Assembly: GCA_018105865.1 (NCBI GenBank)
Contig: CM030837.1
Span: 10,856,725-10,920,724 of the forward strand
Length of the DNA stretch: 64,000 nucleotides
Source of the DNA: Metaphire vulgaris
Taxonomy: Eukaryota; Annelida; Clitellata; Crassiclitellata; Megascolecidae
Direction: 5' to 3'
Part shown: positions 11,513-21,774 of the stretch, piece by piece
How the letters are laid out: every line of letters begins with the position of its first letter
Position numbering within the stretch: position 1 is the stretch's first letter
The notes under the pieces: generated by a model
Told to the model about the DNA's origin: nothing
Database searches by the model: none
What the model saw: only the letters and a program-made list of their open reading frames with translations
Made by a program: the position numbers and the translations under genes

Positions 11513-12115
11513 TTCTCCACTCTTCAGTCAAATGCTACTTACGTGTATGGACCACTGGATCTTTGACGCATCGAACAGAAAGCATTCATATTCATATAAT
11601 AAACTCGTAATTCATTACTCTAACATATCTAACGTGGATTTTGTTAGTTAATTCTATAATATAGTCTAAATCTTATAATTATAACTACATTTTATGTAGC
11701 ATTAATTGTGACTGCTTGCAAAATAAAACAGCAACCGCGATTTTTAATTAATTCCAAAGATATATGATGTACTAAGTAAGTATGTAAAAATTATCATTTA
11801 CAAGCTCTCAAGCCGATTGGGGAATATCAGGACGCAATTAAGTTCAACATAGTTCAATTATTATTATTAAAGTTGATAAAGTTATGTAAAAATTCTGTAA
11901 AATATTAAAATCCTTCAAATTCTTCATCGTCATCATCATCATTACATAATTCGGCAATTTCATCATTGTTTTCGTAAAATAAATCGTCATCGTTATCGTC
12001 ACTGTCAGAATCATCGTCTTTGCTCGCAATTGCTTCGTCGACATCATTCCACACAGTCATCTTCGCTGCCATCCATTGCATTCAAAATGCAGCATTTAAG
12101 AAATCCTTTCACTAT

Positions 12116-13449
12116 TGTGGAGAATTTGTGCAATTTATATGGTTACTGAAATCTATGATTATTTGAGCGTGGCACCTAGGTGAATATTTGCCACATCAGC
12201 AAGTACATATACTTTACCATTACGAGTTCAAAATGTTCCATTTGTCCTTTTAACCATATTTTCCACAAATTCTATTTTTTTAGGACGATTATTAGCTAAG
12301 TTTGATACAATTTTGTGCAGTGCTGATTTAAGCGTCTGAGCCTATTAATTCTATGTTGAACTTTTTGGCTATTCATTGGCTCAGATCTCGATGATTATAG
12401 GTGCTACAGAAGTCATGTTTAGCTTCAAAGCCTTCAATTAAGGCTTATATTTTGGGGTTTCCTTAGATGTAATTGCTATAAACTATCAAAGTTCAAATTA
12501 ATAATTAAGAGTTTTTGAAAGTTAGTATAAAAGAATAGGAATGGTCAATTGGTCATGTGATAGTAACATCTGTTGTGATTGGTTGAATAACCTAATCTAT
12601 TCGCTATGTCAATCCTTATTGGTTAAACTTCCCCTTCGTCTGGCTCTCCTTTTGTAAGGTTATATAAAGGCGAGAGCTTGTGTAAATCAGTTCGGATAGA
12701 ACTCCTGTGACTGTGTTGCAGATATTCAGCCTAATTGGCTCACAAACCAGCTCTGCTGGATATACAGCCTAATTGGCTCACAGACCAGCTCTGCTGGAAA
12801 TATGGCCTAATTGGCTCACAGACCAGCTCTGCTGGATATTCAGCCTACCGGTAATTGGCTCACAGACCAGCTCTGGTGGATATTCAGCCTAATTGGCTCA
12901 CAGACCAGCTCTGCTGGATACTCAGCCTAATTCGCTCACAGATAAGCTACGCTATTATATTAATACTATGGATATGAATATTTATATGCTTTATTGTTGT
13001 TTATTTAGGCACTGGAGCATACCGTGACCTTAAGAATTGCTGTCGAGCTTAATTAAACTTTATTCATATCTGTTACTAGTGACTTTACTGATAAATGTCT
13101 AAATATTAGAAGTTAAGCGTTGATTGTTCTGTATGTCATTAGCCACTGGAAAAGTTACATAATTAAATATGACTGAACAGCATACAATTTAATGTTTTAC
13201 AAAGCAACAGTCTTGAACTTAATGATTAGTCGTGTTGAATGTATTAGTGTTTTACATTAATCGATTTAATGTTTGACCTTAAGGTCTATGTGAATTTATA
13301 GAAATAAATTGTTATACATTAACGATCTAATGTTGTCTTTATCATATCTCACAAGCGGGCTATGCCAGACCGGGTAGGGACCCAGATTGTTTTGCGAAGT
13401 CTCTCTTTTCGAATTATTATTCCCTCAACGCATTTGTAAATTCACCACA
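12116..13449. mobile_element. Solo LTR, 1334 bp, with internal 38-bp repeats
   Basis: Begins TGTGGAGAATT and ends AATTCACCACA, near-perfect inverted termini of TG...CA type. A 4-bp duplication ctat flanks it (12112-12115, 13450-13453). Read on the plus strand it has CCAAT-type motifs (ATTGG at about 12580 and 12620), a TATA-like TTATATAAAGG near 12660 and AATAAA near 13303, as in an LTR promoter and polyadenylation region. No internal retrotransposon genes are present, so it is a solo LTR left by recombination. Superfamily not determined; a 4-bp TSD is common in Ty3/gypsy-type elements. Confidence 0.78.
12721..12954 (+). repeat. 38-bp minisatellite, six units, inside the solo LTR
   Basis: Six head-to-tail units with the core CCTAATTGGCTCACAGACC and AGCTCTGCTG start at 12721, 12759, 12797, 12835, 12879 and 12917. 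The fourth is 44 bp long because of a 6-bp insertion (ACCGGT type) at about 12847-12852. The last is the most diverged. The array lies just downstream of the TATA-like box. Confidence 0.93.
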
Positions 13450-14202
13450 CTATCTGTTGAGGATCCAGATTGCGCCAGATCTCGTTGATCCACTGCACAA
13501 TTTCTGCTAAAGTCGGCGCATGCATTCACCCTACAGCTGTATAGGTGTGCTTGTCATCGACGAGCCACGAAATCCATTTTCATTTTAATGTGTCTTTAAA
13601 AGGTTTATTAATGCAAACATCCAACGGTCCAATGGTTGCAGCATGCTCGTCATTCTACCTGGAATGATGGCCAGATTGGTTTTATCTTTTTCAAGAATTT
13701 TTTTCACCACCGGCATTCTGTGACAGCGGAATGCATCTAATACTAATAATGACTGGTTTCTTTTGCCAGGTCGCCTTCCCTGTACTGTTTTCAGCCAATT
13801 GATCATTAGATGCTCGTCCATCCATCCTTTTGGATGGACCCGAATACAAACCCCTCTTGGGAATTCCATTCATTTCGGAAGCAGTTTACATATAAAAATA
13901 ACGTAGGTGGTAATTTCGTGCCATCAGCCATGCAAGAAAGCATAACTGTAAATCTTGATTTTTCATGGCCAGTAGTAGCCATAGAAACAGTCTTAGCTCA
14001 TTTAATATTTAGTGTTCGTTCGAATGGACTGTCAAAACATAATGGAGTTTGATCAGTGTTTCCAATTAGTGAAAAATTATAATTGTGACGCTACTCTCAT
14101 ATGTATGATAACTCTCTGAAATTCAGTTAATTTGGCATCTAAATCCTCTGGTAGTTTTTGAGATATTGTGAGATAACACATTTGTAGACATTGTCTAGAC
14201 AT

Positions 14203-14289
14203 CATCATCGTTCCAGGTGGAATGACGAGCATGTTGCAACCATTGGACCATTGGACGTTTGCGTTAATAAACCTTTTAAAGACACGTTA
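14203..14289 (+). repeat. Inverted second copy of a pogo transposase segment
   Basis: This 87-bp stretch is, on the plus strand, the same coding segment (VPGGMTSMLQPLD then ALINLLKT) that occurs on the minus strand at about 13600-13685. It is similar but not identical: it carries an extra CCATTGGA. It therefore looks like an inverted fragment of another copy, or an old local inversion. It lies between the helix-turn-helix and DDE parts of the pseudogene. Confidence 0.8.
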
Positions 14290-14699
14290 AAAGACATGTT
14301 GTGGGATTGAGATATTGCGCCGTCTAACTGACAATTGGTGGCGCCCCATAAATTGTTGAGCCCACCCGTATGAAGTTTTAAAGGCCCTCATGTTGCCCAT
14401 GGTTTTTGCCATGGCAAGCACCTTCAAACGCAAATCAACGATGTCTACAGCACTGCCCTTTTGCCATCGTTCTGTGAGCCACTTCAGCAGTGGTTCTTCC
14501 AACAAAGGGTATACGGGCAGTGCTCCACGTTCTGCTTTTTATGATCGGGTCATTTTTTCTAGTTTGGATTTGTCCTTTTGCCAAATTGAATGCTGGCTTC
14601 ATTTATATCGAATTCCCGCCTCGCTGCCCTGTTTCCGTTTTCTTCAGCAAAATGGACAACTTTTCGGCTGCTGTATACGAGCGTTGGAAATTCATGGCA

Positions 14700-15222
14700 T
14701 AACCATAGATTAAATACCAAGTATTTAAATTCTAAACAAGAAAATAAATGAGAAAAAATGATACTAGAATATTATAAAAATAGTATTGAGAACGTTGTTA
14801 TAATTTATTTGTGAATAATTATAAGTACAGGTAATTCAGCCTACCGGTCTTACCGGAGCATTGTACATGGCGCTATATAAACTTATAAATTTTAAAAATT
14901 ACCTGTATTTGCACCATTAATGGCAATAATAGATACCAATGAATGAATGAATGAATGAACAAACGAATGAGTTAATGAATTAGTAAAAGAACGAATGAAT
15001 GCACGAATTTGCAAATTACCGAATGAACAAACGATAAACATTGATTTTGAGGCAAAGGCAGAAAATACAAAATACCGGTACCTGTGATAAGACTGTCCAG
15101 TAGTAGCTAGCAAACAGGCTGACTAATAAAATTATTAAAAAGCTATGCAGACCCCAAATAAAAGCAATACTTTTATATACATTGGTAAAATATTTTTAAC
15201 GCACAAGATGTGAAATGAATCA
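14700..15222. other. Non-coding with a short inverted repeat and GAAT repeats
   Basis: TACAGGTAATT at 14825 and AATTACCTGTA near 14900 form an inverted pair around a CR1-like tail motif (GCGCTATATAAA). A degenerate (GAAT)n stretch runs through 14937-15010. No gene recognised. Confidence 0.55.
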
Positions 15223-15230
15223 ACCGCTAG

Positions 15231-16166
15231 CATTAGTGTAGCAACGGGGGGCACGTGCCCACCCTACCTCAGTCTGACTGGGTCATGGGAATCATGCAAA
15301 TCCGGGGAGAAAGTTCATACCCTACCCCCTTCAGTAACTTGAACTTCTGGCCATGCTGATTGGCAATAATTGCCGTTGATAGAGTGTCTATATTGTAGAG
15401 CTTCGTCTGTCTAGACCATGAATGTCAGGGCTCACAGGCGGTGAACCCAGACATTCCAGACCTGTGAGTCACAGGCCTGGCCAGTGGCCATTGGCTAATT
15501 CACAGACTGGTATTTGGGTCACGGACCTCACGGTCAGTCGACACTCTCCAATGCTTGTCACATACATGGTTGCAGCATAGACCTAGACTAGTTAGTTGTC
15601 GGCTCAAAGTCAGTAATTATTATACTGTTAGCTGCTATATGATGTCTTATCAATTAGGCCTATGCAATTGCACTGAATTTGCTAACGCTGATCCATCAAA
15701 AAAATCACTGGCTGATAGATTTCACTTGACATGTTTGATGTTTCGTATGTCATGGGCCAATTCAGCCATCTGACGGATTTATCTCTGTTGGCAGTGACGT
15801 TGGTCCAAAGCAGGGGCGCCCATCCTCCTGCCTGCTGGAAACAGCTTCCCCCTTCCCTGTCCTCCCTCCCCACCCCTATCTTGAAACCAAAACTCAGGGG
15901 AGGATTTTCCTTCCCCCTAGCTTTTTTAGGAAGCATTTGCTTCCTTATCCCCCTCTGTGGGTGCTCCTGGTCCAAAGTTCAGGTCGTTTAAAGCAGAACG
16001 GTACGGTATTAAAATAATTTCTTTTAAAACCATAACCATAGCAGTTTTTAATACTACACTCAATGTAGAATATTGTATATAGGCCTAACGTCAGGCCCTG
16101 GCCCCGTGGACCATGCTGGAGGCTCGCCCTGGTGCCCCATACCTGAAAGTCTTGGTTACACCACTG
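15231..16166. mobile_element. hAT-type non-autonomous element, 936 bp
   Basis: Left end CATTAGTGTAGCAACGGGG and right end GGTTACACCACTG are imperfect inverted repeats of the CAGTGGTGTA type. The 8-bp TSD accgctag occurs at 15223-15230 and 16167-16174. There is no transposase ORF. A second hAT MITE (15811-15969) is inserted inside it. Confidence 0.85.
15811..15969. mobile_element. hAT-type MITE, 159 bp, nested in another hAT
   Basis: Ends CAGGGGCGCCCA and GGGTGCTCCTG, with an exact 8-bp TSD gtccaaag at 15803-15810 and 15970-15977. The interior is C-rich then G/T-rich and non-coding. Confidence 0.92.
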
Positions 16167-16629
16167 ACCGCTAGTTATATAATATAGGATATAATGCCTG
16201 TCTCACGGCTATCAAGGTGTGGGATGTGGGTACCTGGTAGGCTATTCACTCGCTTGTCAGTATTAAGACTTTAGTGCCTCGTCACTGATGAGTCGTCAGA
16301 TCACAAGACCACCAGCGAGCCTATAAGGTGAAAGCAGGCACTGAATGTGCAGGCCCACTCTCTGAAGACAATACCCATGCACTACCTCTACAGAAACTGG
16401 ATACCCTGTGCACTCCCAGGTCAAACTATAAGCAGGCAATTAATCTACAAGGACAGCTCTAAATTTAAATTTAAAACAAAGCACAGGGTAGCCCCGGTGT
16501 TATTGACTTAGGCGGGTTTGGCTAGGGGCATTCTTAATGGCGACGTTACAGCAGCCAAGAAGTTAAAGGTGGTCCATTTTGCCTCATTCAAACTGGAAAG
16601 TTTGACCGCTGGTTCTCAAAATTTCAGGT

Positions 16630-16795
16630 GCATATTATACATATTACATCTCCAGGGTGGAAAAGACCTCCAGGTCGCCCTTGCCGCACCTGGGTACAAC
16701 AGATTGGCAATGGCGCACCTTCAACAATCACAAAAGAATGGGAGAAAGCCCAAGATCGTGGCCACAGTAGATCAACGCTACAGACCTTCATTGTT
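16630..16795 (+). mobile_element. I/RTE-like LINE, C-terminal end (first copy)
   Basis: Encodes SPGWKRPPGRPCRTWVQQIG and APSTITKEWEKAQDRGHSR, the conserved C-terminus of the LINE family at 35640-37270. A second copy of the same family follows directly (16796 on). Confidence 0.75.
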
Positions 16796-17123
16796 CTCAG
16801 ATGCCTTGAACCTCCCACCAGCCTCTGAGTGTTCCGTCACTCGACGACCTAGAAGCCTCCACAACAGACGACCTGTCAATACTCACCCACCCCCCCCTAC
16901 TCTAGATGAGGTGCAGCGGGCTCTAGGAAAACTCAGACTCGGACGTGCAGCTGGAATTGCTCCGGAGCTGCTGAAATGCGCTCCTGAACCCATCAGCCAC
17001 ATGCTGCATAAACTCTTCCTTCTGATATGGTCCACCACAAAGATTCCCAGCGAGTGGAAGGATGATGCCTTCCACTACATAAAGGCAAGAGCACAAAGGA
17101 TGACTGCAATAACTACAGGCCCA

Positions 17124-17534
17124 CCTGAAACCTCGAGACCACGTCACTCCGGCGCTTCGTGAACTTCATTGGCTTCCAGTCCAGTCACGGATACAACACA
17201 AACTATGCACGCTGATGTTCTGTGCACAGAATGGCCTTTGTCCGACCTATCTGGCTGATCTGCTCCAGCCAACATCAACCGCCATTGGTAGACCAGGCCT
17301 ACGATCAGCCTCTACCAGTCAATACCAGAAACCCGTCTTCGGACAGTCATGGGACAACGAGCCTTCTCGCAAACGGAGCATAAAGTCGCCCGTCGCTTTC
17401 GTAAACATTTGAAGACACATTTGTTTAATTGTGCATATAATAATTGACATAATTGACACTAATTGTAATGCGCTTGCTAACATTAATTGATTAGGCGCAA
17501 TATAAATAGCTAATTACATTAAATAGCTAATTAC
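17124..17534 (+). mobile_element. CR1/L2-like LINE 3' end nested in I/RTE-like LINE
   Basis: Same family as 1520-2283: KPRDHVTPALRELHWLPVQS, then CAQNGLCPTYLADLLQPTST, a small deletion near 17370, and a tail built from TAGCTAATTACATTA repeats. It keeps Arg (CGA) where the 1.5-kb copy has TGA. Host codons for RP and ITLLSVPGK lie on either side, which places the insertion precisely. Confidence 0.82.
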
Positions 17535-18179
17535 ATTACACTACTTTCAGTGCCGGGCAAAGTATTTGCTCATACCATCCTGGCAAGAATAAACCCGCTG
17601 CTTGTCGACACTAAAAGACCGCAGCAATTCGGTTTCACAGCGGGCAGAACCAAAATGGATGCAATATTGGCACTGCGTCTCCTCGCGGAAATACATTGAG
17701 AATTTAATCGACCCCTAGTCGCAGCTTTTGTCGATTTCAAAGCTGCTCCGTCGACCATACAGCCCTATGGAAAACATGAATTTAAATTAATGTTATAGTT
17801 TTGTGTGGTGGTTGTTGTGGTGGGCCAGTTGTTCCATGATCTGGTCTATGATGTGACAGAAGAGTGTGTAGGCTAGGACGCAACCCTGACGAACTCCTGA
17901 GGTGGTGGAGAATAAAAACCATCAGTTGTCGCCAACAAGCACTTTTTGGTCATGTGGCACGCCTTAACACTCACACTCCGGCTTACAGTGCTTTTACGGC
18001 AGCCATTAACCGTAAATCTGAAAGAACTCCATCTCCTGCGTATTATACATATTACATCTCCAGGGTGGAAAAGACCTCCAGGTCGCCCTCGCTGCACCTG
18101 GGTACAACAGATCGGCAACGGCGCACCTTCAACAATCGCAAAAGAATGGGAGAAAGCCCAAGATCGTGGCCATAGTAGA

Positions 18180-19899
18180 AAGAGACAACAAAAATTTCTT
18201 TAGTGATGAACTTAATGAAGCTCTCATGCAAAAGAACATGCATGAATTTTGGAAAGCATGGAATAGCAAATTCAAGGCCAAGGGAGTGAAAAGAGGCAGT
18301 CAGAGTGTTGATGGTTGTAGTACCGAGAGTGAAATTGCTAATGTCTTTGTTAAGTTTTTTGAATCTGCATGTACCCCAAATAACATACAGAAGCATTTAG
18401 ATGAAAAATTTAAATTTGAGCAAGAGTACAATGTATATAAGCAAAAAAGTACAAATCGTCCACTCATCTCAGTAGAAGAAGTGGATTCAGCACTTGGTAA
18501 ATTGAAGAGGGGTAAAGCCTCTGGATATGATAACCTGACAGTTGAGCATATCATGTTCGCTCATCCAGTGGTCATATTATGCATAACCAACCTGTTTAAT
18601 TTGATGCTGCAAACTGGATATGTGCCCAATGTATTTCGGTAGAGGAATCATAATTCCTCTATTGAAGGGCTGTGGTACAGATCCAACTAGTTGTGAAAAT
18701 TACCGTGGAATAACGTTAAGTCCAGTTATCTCTAAGGTGTTTGAACACTGCCTTCTGTCCATGGTTGGATCACATCTGAATAGCTCGGACCTGCAATTTG
18801 ATTCAAATCAGGAGTAGGCTGCTCAGATGCTATATATACCCTTAGGGTGTTTTAAATTATTTAAACAGAAATCAGTCCACAGCCGTGATTACTGCTCTTG
18901 ATATTTCAAAGGCATTCGATAAAGTATGTTACTTTGGTTTGTTTAGAAAATTAATGCAGAGAGGCACCCCCTGTTACTTCATTGATGTTCTAATAGATTG
19001 GTATGAAAAATGTTATGCAAATATTCGATGGGGTGATGTCATATCAGGTTCTTTCAAGGTCTTAGCTGGGGTAAGACAAGGTGGTGTCCTTTCCCCATTA
19101 TTATTTGCTGTATATGTGGATGATCTTGTTTCCAATTTTAAAAAATCTGGCTATGGTTGTTACATCAATACTTTGTTCATGGGTTGTTTACTTTATGCTG
19201 ATGATATATTGCTTATTTCTCATTCTATTCATGGTATGCAATGTTTACTTGATGTATGTAGTGTCGAAGCTGCTAATCTAGATTTGAAGTTTAATGTCAA
19301 AAAATGTAAGGCCATGAGAATTGGTAGACGTTATGCAATGGTCTGTGCTCCCTTATTGTTGAATGGATCTGTTCTGGCTTATGTTGATGAGTTGAAATAT
19401 CTTGGGATCGTAGTTAGAGCTGGTCGTCATTTCAGGATATCAATTACAGAGACCAAAATGAAATTTTATAAAAACTTTAATAACTTGTACAGCAAGAGCA
19501 AATCCTCTTCCTCTGAGTTGATATGTGTTGACTTACTCAAATCGTTTTGTTTACCTATTATCTTATATGCTACTGAAGCTACTTGTCCGAACAAGAGCAC
19601 TTTAAATAACTTGGATCACCTAGTACAGCAGGCTGTATGCAAAATCTTCGATGTACATAACAAAGTAATGATTGACTGTATTCGCGAAATGCTTGGATTG
19701 CATTTAATACATGATACTGTAAAGAATCGTCAATACTCTTTTACATCTCGGTTTTCTAAAAAGAATCTGTATTTTAGCAAATGTATAATAGCGGAATGTG
19801 TTGTGTAGTTGTTAGCTAAGAGTTGTGTTGTGTGTTCTTTTTTTTTTTCTTTTCTGTCTTTTTTTTATGTTGTCTGCGTTTGCGAATAAAGTTATATAT
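18180..19899 (+). mobile_element. LINE with RT (I-like), 5'-truncated, nested
   Basis: Flanked by an 8-bp duplication atagtaga (18172-18179, 19900-19907). A first open part (to 18642) has LISVEEVDSALGKLKRGKAS and YDNLTVEHIMF. After frameshifts, an open frame 18885-19808 carries ITALDISKAFDKV, VRQGGVLSPLLFAVYVDDLV, the intact catalytic box LLYADDILLISHS, NVKKCKAMRIG and YLGIVVRAGRHF. The 3' UTR is T-rich with AATAAA near 19885 and ends in TATATA. The frame breaks between 18642 and 18885 make it inactive. Clade assignment (I-like) is a judgement from motif style only. Confidence 0.78.
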
Positions 19900-19959
19900 A
19901 TAGTAGATCAACGCTATGGACCTTCGTTGTCTAAGCGAAAGAGAAGAATTATACATAGG

Positions 19960-20042
19960 TTTAAAGATTTTGCATTATGATAAATTTCGAAACTCGGGGT
20001 GCGTATTATACACGGCTGCGTATTATACCCGAGATAATATGG
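19960..20042 (-). mobile_element. Right terminal repeat of a pogo-type element
   Basis: Ends with GTATTATACCCGAGATAATA TGG before TA (20043-20044), with a second partial motif GGTGCGTATTATACACGG inside. This is the inverse of the 11430 end. It could close the same pogo element (with LINEs and hATs nested between) or be an end of another copy. Confidence 0.6.
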
Positions 20043-20159
20043 TATTTATAAGCTCAGTGACTAATAAATAACAAAATGGCTAGCAGTATAAAAAGGGTTG
20101 AGAACCACTGACCTACACAATTGTATGAAAAAATGAATGGAAATATCTCGAACACATAC

Positions 20160-20303
20160 CTTATTGTAAACCTCTATAAATTCATGCAGTTTTTCAACAA
20201 GAGTCTGTCGTTTTACACTAAATGACAGCTTAGAACTGATCGCAATGTTCAGTGGTGTCTGTAGGCTGTTTGCTGCTCTTTGCAAGAATCTCATAACTAG
20301 TTC
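20160..20303 (-). CDS. Putative host-gene internal exon (fifth)
   Basis: A 144-bp minus-strand exon, exactly 48 codons. Acceptor ...ATTTTATTTCAACAG, donor GTATGTG. The translation begins ELVMRFLQRAANSLQTPLNI and ends LVEKLHEFIEVYNK; it is helical in character and soluble, with no membrane segment. It starts and ends in phase 0, and the preceding exon (20587-20701) ends in phase 0 and the following one (4800-4906) starts in phase 0. It resembles no mobile-element protein. Family unknown to me. Confidence 0.68.
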
Positions 20304-20586
20304 CTGTTGAAATAAAATATTAAATTTGAGCTGTTTTTATCAAGAAGCCTGTCCATGATTGTTACCAACATTTCACCTACATAATTTCATAAGATATAAA
20401 TAATTTTTAAAATAAATGTTGTGCTGTTTATCAGAGCTGCCCCTGTATATCATTATTCACCATCTGATCAAAAAGATACATGAAAATTCAAGACTAATTT
20501 AAGCTTTTTGGACAATCATTATGATTTATACAGAAAAAGTGGGATCTCTCACAGAAAAGCAAAGTAAATAAAGAGAAATGACAGAC

Positions 20587-20701
20587 CATTTGCTCATTGA
20601 TCGCGTCAAAACCATTTTCATACTGGTCTCCATTATCCACCATGAGTCGTTCCTTGATACAGGTGAGATAAGATGAGAATGCAAATCGTGCTTGAGATTT
20701 A
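20587..20701 (-). CDS. Putative host-gene internal exon (fourth)
   Basis: A 115-bp segment on the minus strand. Acceptor with a pyrimidine tract ending TTTCTGTGTTTTAG, donor GTCTGT (weak). The first base completes a codon; then KSQARFAFSSYLTCIKERLM, and the end QYENGFDAINEQM in phase 0. Separated by only 283 bp of intron from the next exon, the one short intron in the set and free of transposons. The phase agrees with the neighbouring candidates on both sides. The donor is the weakest point; an alternative donor lies about 30 bp further on. Confidence 0.6.
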
Positions 20702-20774
20702 CTAAAACACAGAAATTAAACACTCAGACATCAGAAAAATGATCCTTAAGAATTAACATCACATAATATACATT

Positions 20775-21035
20775 ATAAGAGTGCTTCTCAAACTTTGGGT
20801 TGTGTCCCGGTGTGGGCTGCGGAGGTTTAGTTACTGAGTCGTGTATATGTAAGTTTTTATTGAAATTTTAAATAATTATGCAGAAACTAGGTGAGTTAAA
20901 AAATGCACATGTATGTTTAAACAAATGGAGTACTGTAATCACTCTAATGTCATTTAAGAAATATTTTCTAAAAAATAATTAGTATAAGCGATTGGTAACT
21001 AAAACCATCATTGTCATCATGTTCCATCAAGTTGG
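20775..21035. other. Possible hAT end and AT-rich sequence
   Basis: AGTGCTTCTCAAACTTTGGG at about 20780 resembles the CAGTGGTTCTCAAAC-type left end common in hAT elements. A matching right-end motif (GGTTGAGAACCACTG) lies at 20097-20111 but points the wrong way for a pair. No gene. Confidence 0.35.
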
Positions 21036-21039
21036 CATT

Positions 21040-21660
21040 GACTCCTGTTGATACCAGGGAAAGGGTATGTTTTTTTCCAATCTTCTCTGTTCTTTACAAT
21101 TTTATTTAACTCATTCATTTTAACTCATTCTTTTTTGTGTTGCTTCATAAATCCCACCCAGCCATCTCATTTGTTGTCTTCCTTTTCTTCTGCATCCTTC
21201 AATTTTCCCCAGTATAACTGCTTTTTCCAGTGTCTCTGGTCCTTCACATAGGTCTGAAGTACCTCCATCTTTGACACAGCATTCTGGCTTCATGTAAGAT
21301 GGTTTGATTTCTTCTATTACTGACTTGTTCTTTTAGCTGCCCATGGCATTTTATATTTGTTTCCAGCACCATTGTTCAAATGGGTCTATTCTTTTTCTGC
21401 TCTCTTTTCTTTCACAGTCAATATAGTACTATTGGGAAAACCATTGATTGTATTATTCTCCTTTAGATTGCTAATGTCTTTATCTTTCAGTATTTTATCC
21501 AGTCTTTTCATTGCATCTTTACTCATCATTATTCTTCTGATAATTTCATTACCACTTCTTCTGTCTTTATGCATGACCAACTTCAGGAACAAACTGGCAC
21601 CACTCCTGCCTCCTGATGGCATCAATCCATCACACATGGTCAAGGTCAACTGGTGACACT
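21040..21660 (-). mobile_element. RTE-like LINE C-terminal half
   Basis: The minus strand encodes RSGNEIIRRIMMSKDAMKRL, DKILKDKDIS and, in other frames, an SRKRIDPFEQWCWK-like block, SVIEEIKPS, WKKQLYWGKLKDAEEKGRQQ and MRWLGGIYEATQK. This is the order of a BovB/RTE C-terminus. Frameshifted several times. Confidence 0.65.
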
Positions 21661-21774
21661 AACCTAGTGATGCACGATCAAATCACACATCTAAAAATAT
21701 TTTGAAAGACAATAAAAGTTAACCAGCCATTCTATTTTATATTTACTTTCATAGTTTTGCAAAAGCCTTTGACA

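Larger units (their letters stand above)
11909..14693 (-). pseudogene. pogo/Tigger-type DDE transposase pseudogene, split by a solo LTR
   Basis: Read on the minus strand, pieces occur in the order expected for a pogo transposase. An N-terminal DNA-binding segment (EENGNRAAREFD-like, NEASIQF) lies at about 14690-14540. A CENP-B-type helix-turn-helix at 14505-14287 has EEPLLKWLTERWQKGSA and FKTSYGWAQQFMGRHQLS. The DDE core (LVLDAFRCHRMPVVKKILEK, NLAIIPGRMTSMLQPLD) lies at about 13800-13610, EIVQWINEIWRNLDPQQIV at about 13510-13450, then GFLKCCILNAMDGSEDD and an acidic tail (DSDSDDNDDDLFYENNDEIA) to a stop near 11909. The enzyme normally cuts and pastes DNA at TA sites. Frameshifts, an internal rearrangement (about 13870-14290) and the LTR at 12116-13449 inactivate it. 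Removing the LTR joins QQIV to KGFLKCC in frame. Confidence 0.82.
16796..19955 (+). mobile_element. I/RTE-like LINE (second copy), interrupted by two LINEs
   Basis: RT start: PTLDEVQRALGKLRLGRAAG and PELLKCAPEPISHMLHKLF up to 17123. It resumes at 17535 with TLLSVPGKVFAHTILARINP and FGFTAGRTKMDAILALRLLA to about 17760. A C-terminal part (ALFGHVARLNTH, then SPGWKRPPGRPRCTWVQQIG) runs to 18179, and the last few codons return at 19908 after the second insertion. It is internally deleted between about 17790 and 17870. A CR1-like 3' end (17124-17534) and another LINE (18180-19899) are inserted in it. Confidence 0.72.

Noticed and set aside
16518..17162. 214-codon ORF as a gene
   Set aside because: Made of the end of one LINE, the start of another copy and the first codons of a nested CR1.
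20082..20800. hAT element between GGTTGAGAACCACTG (20097) and AGTGCTTCTCAAAC (20780)
   Set aside because: The ends point outward from each other incorrectly for one element, no 8-bp TSD was found, and two host exons lie between them.
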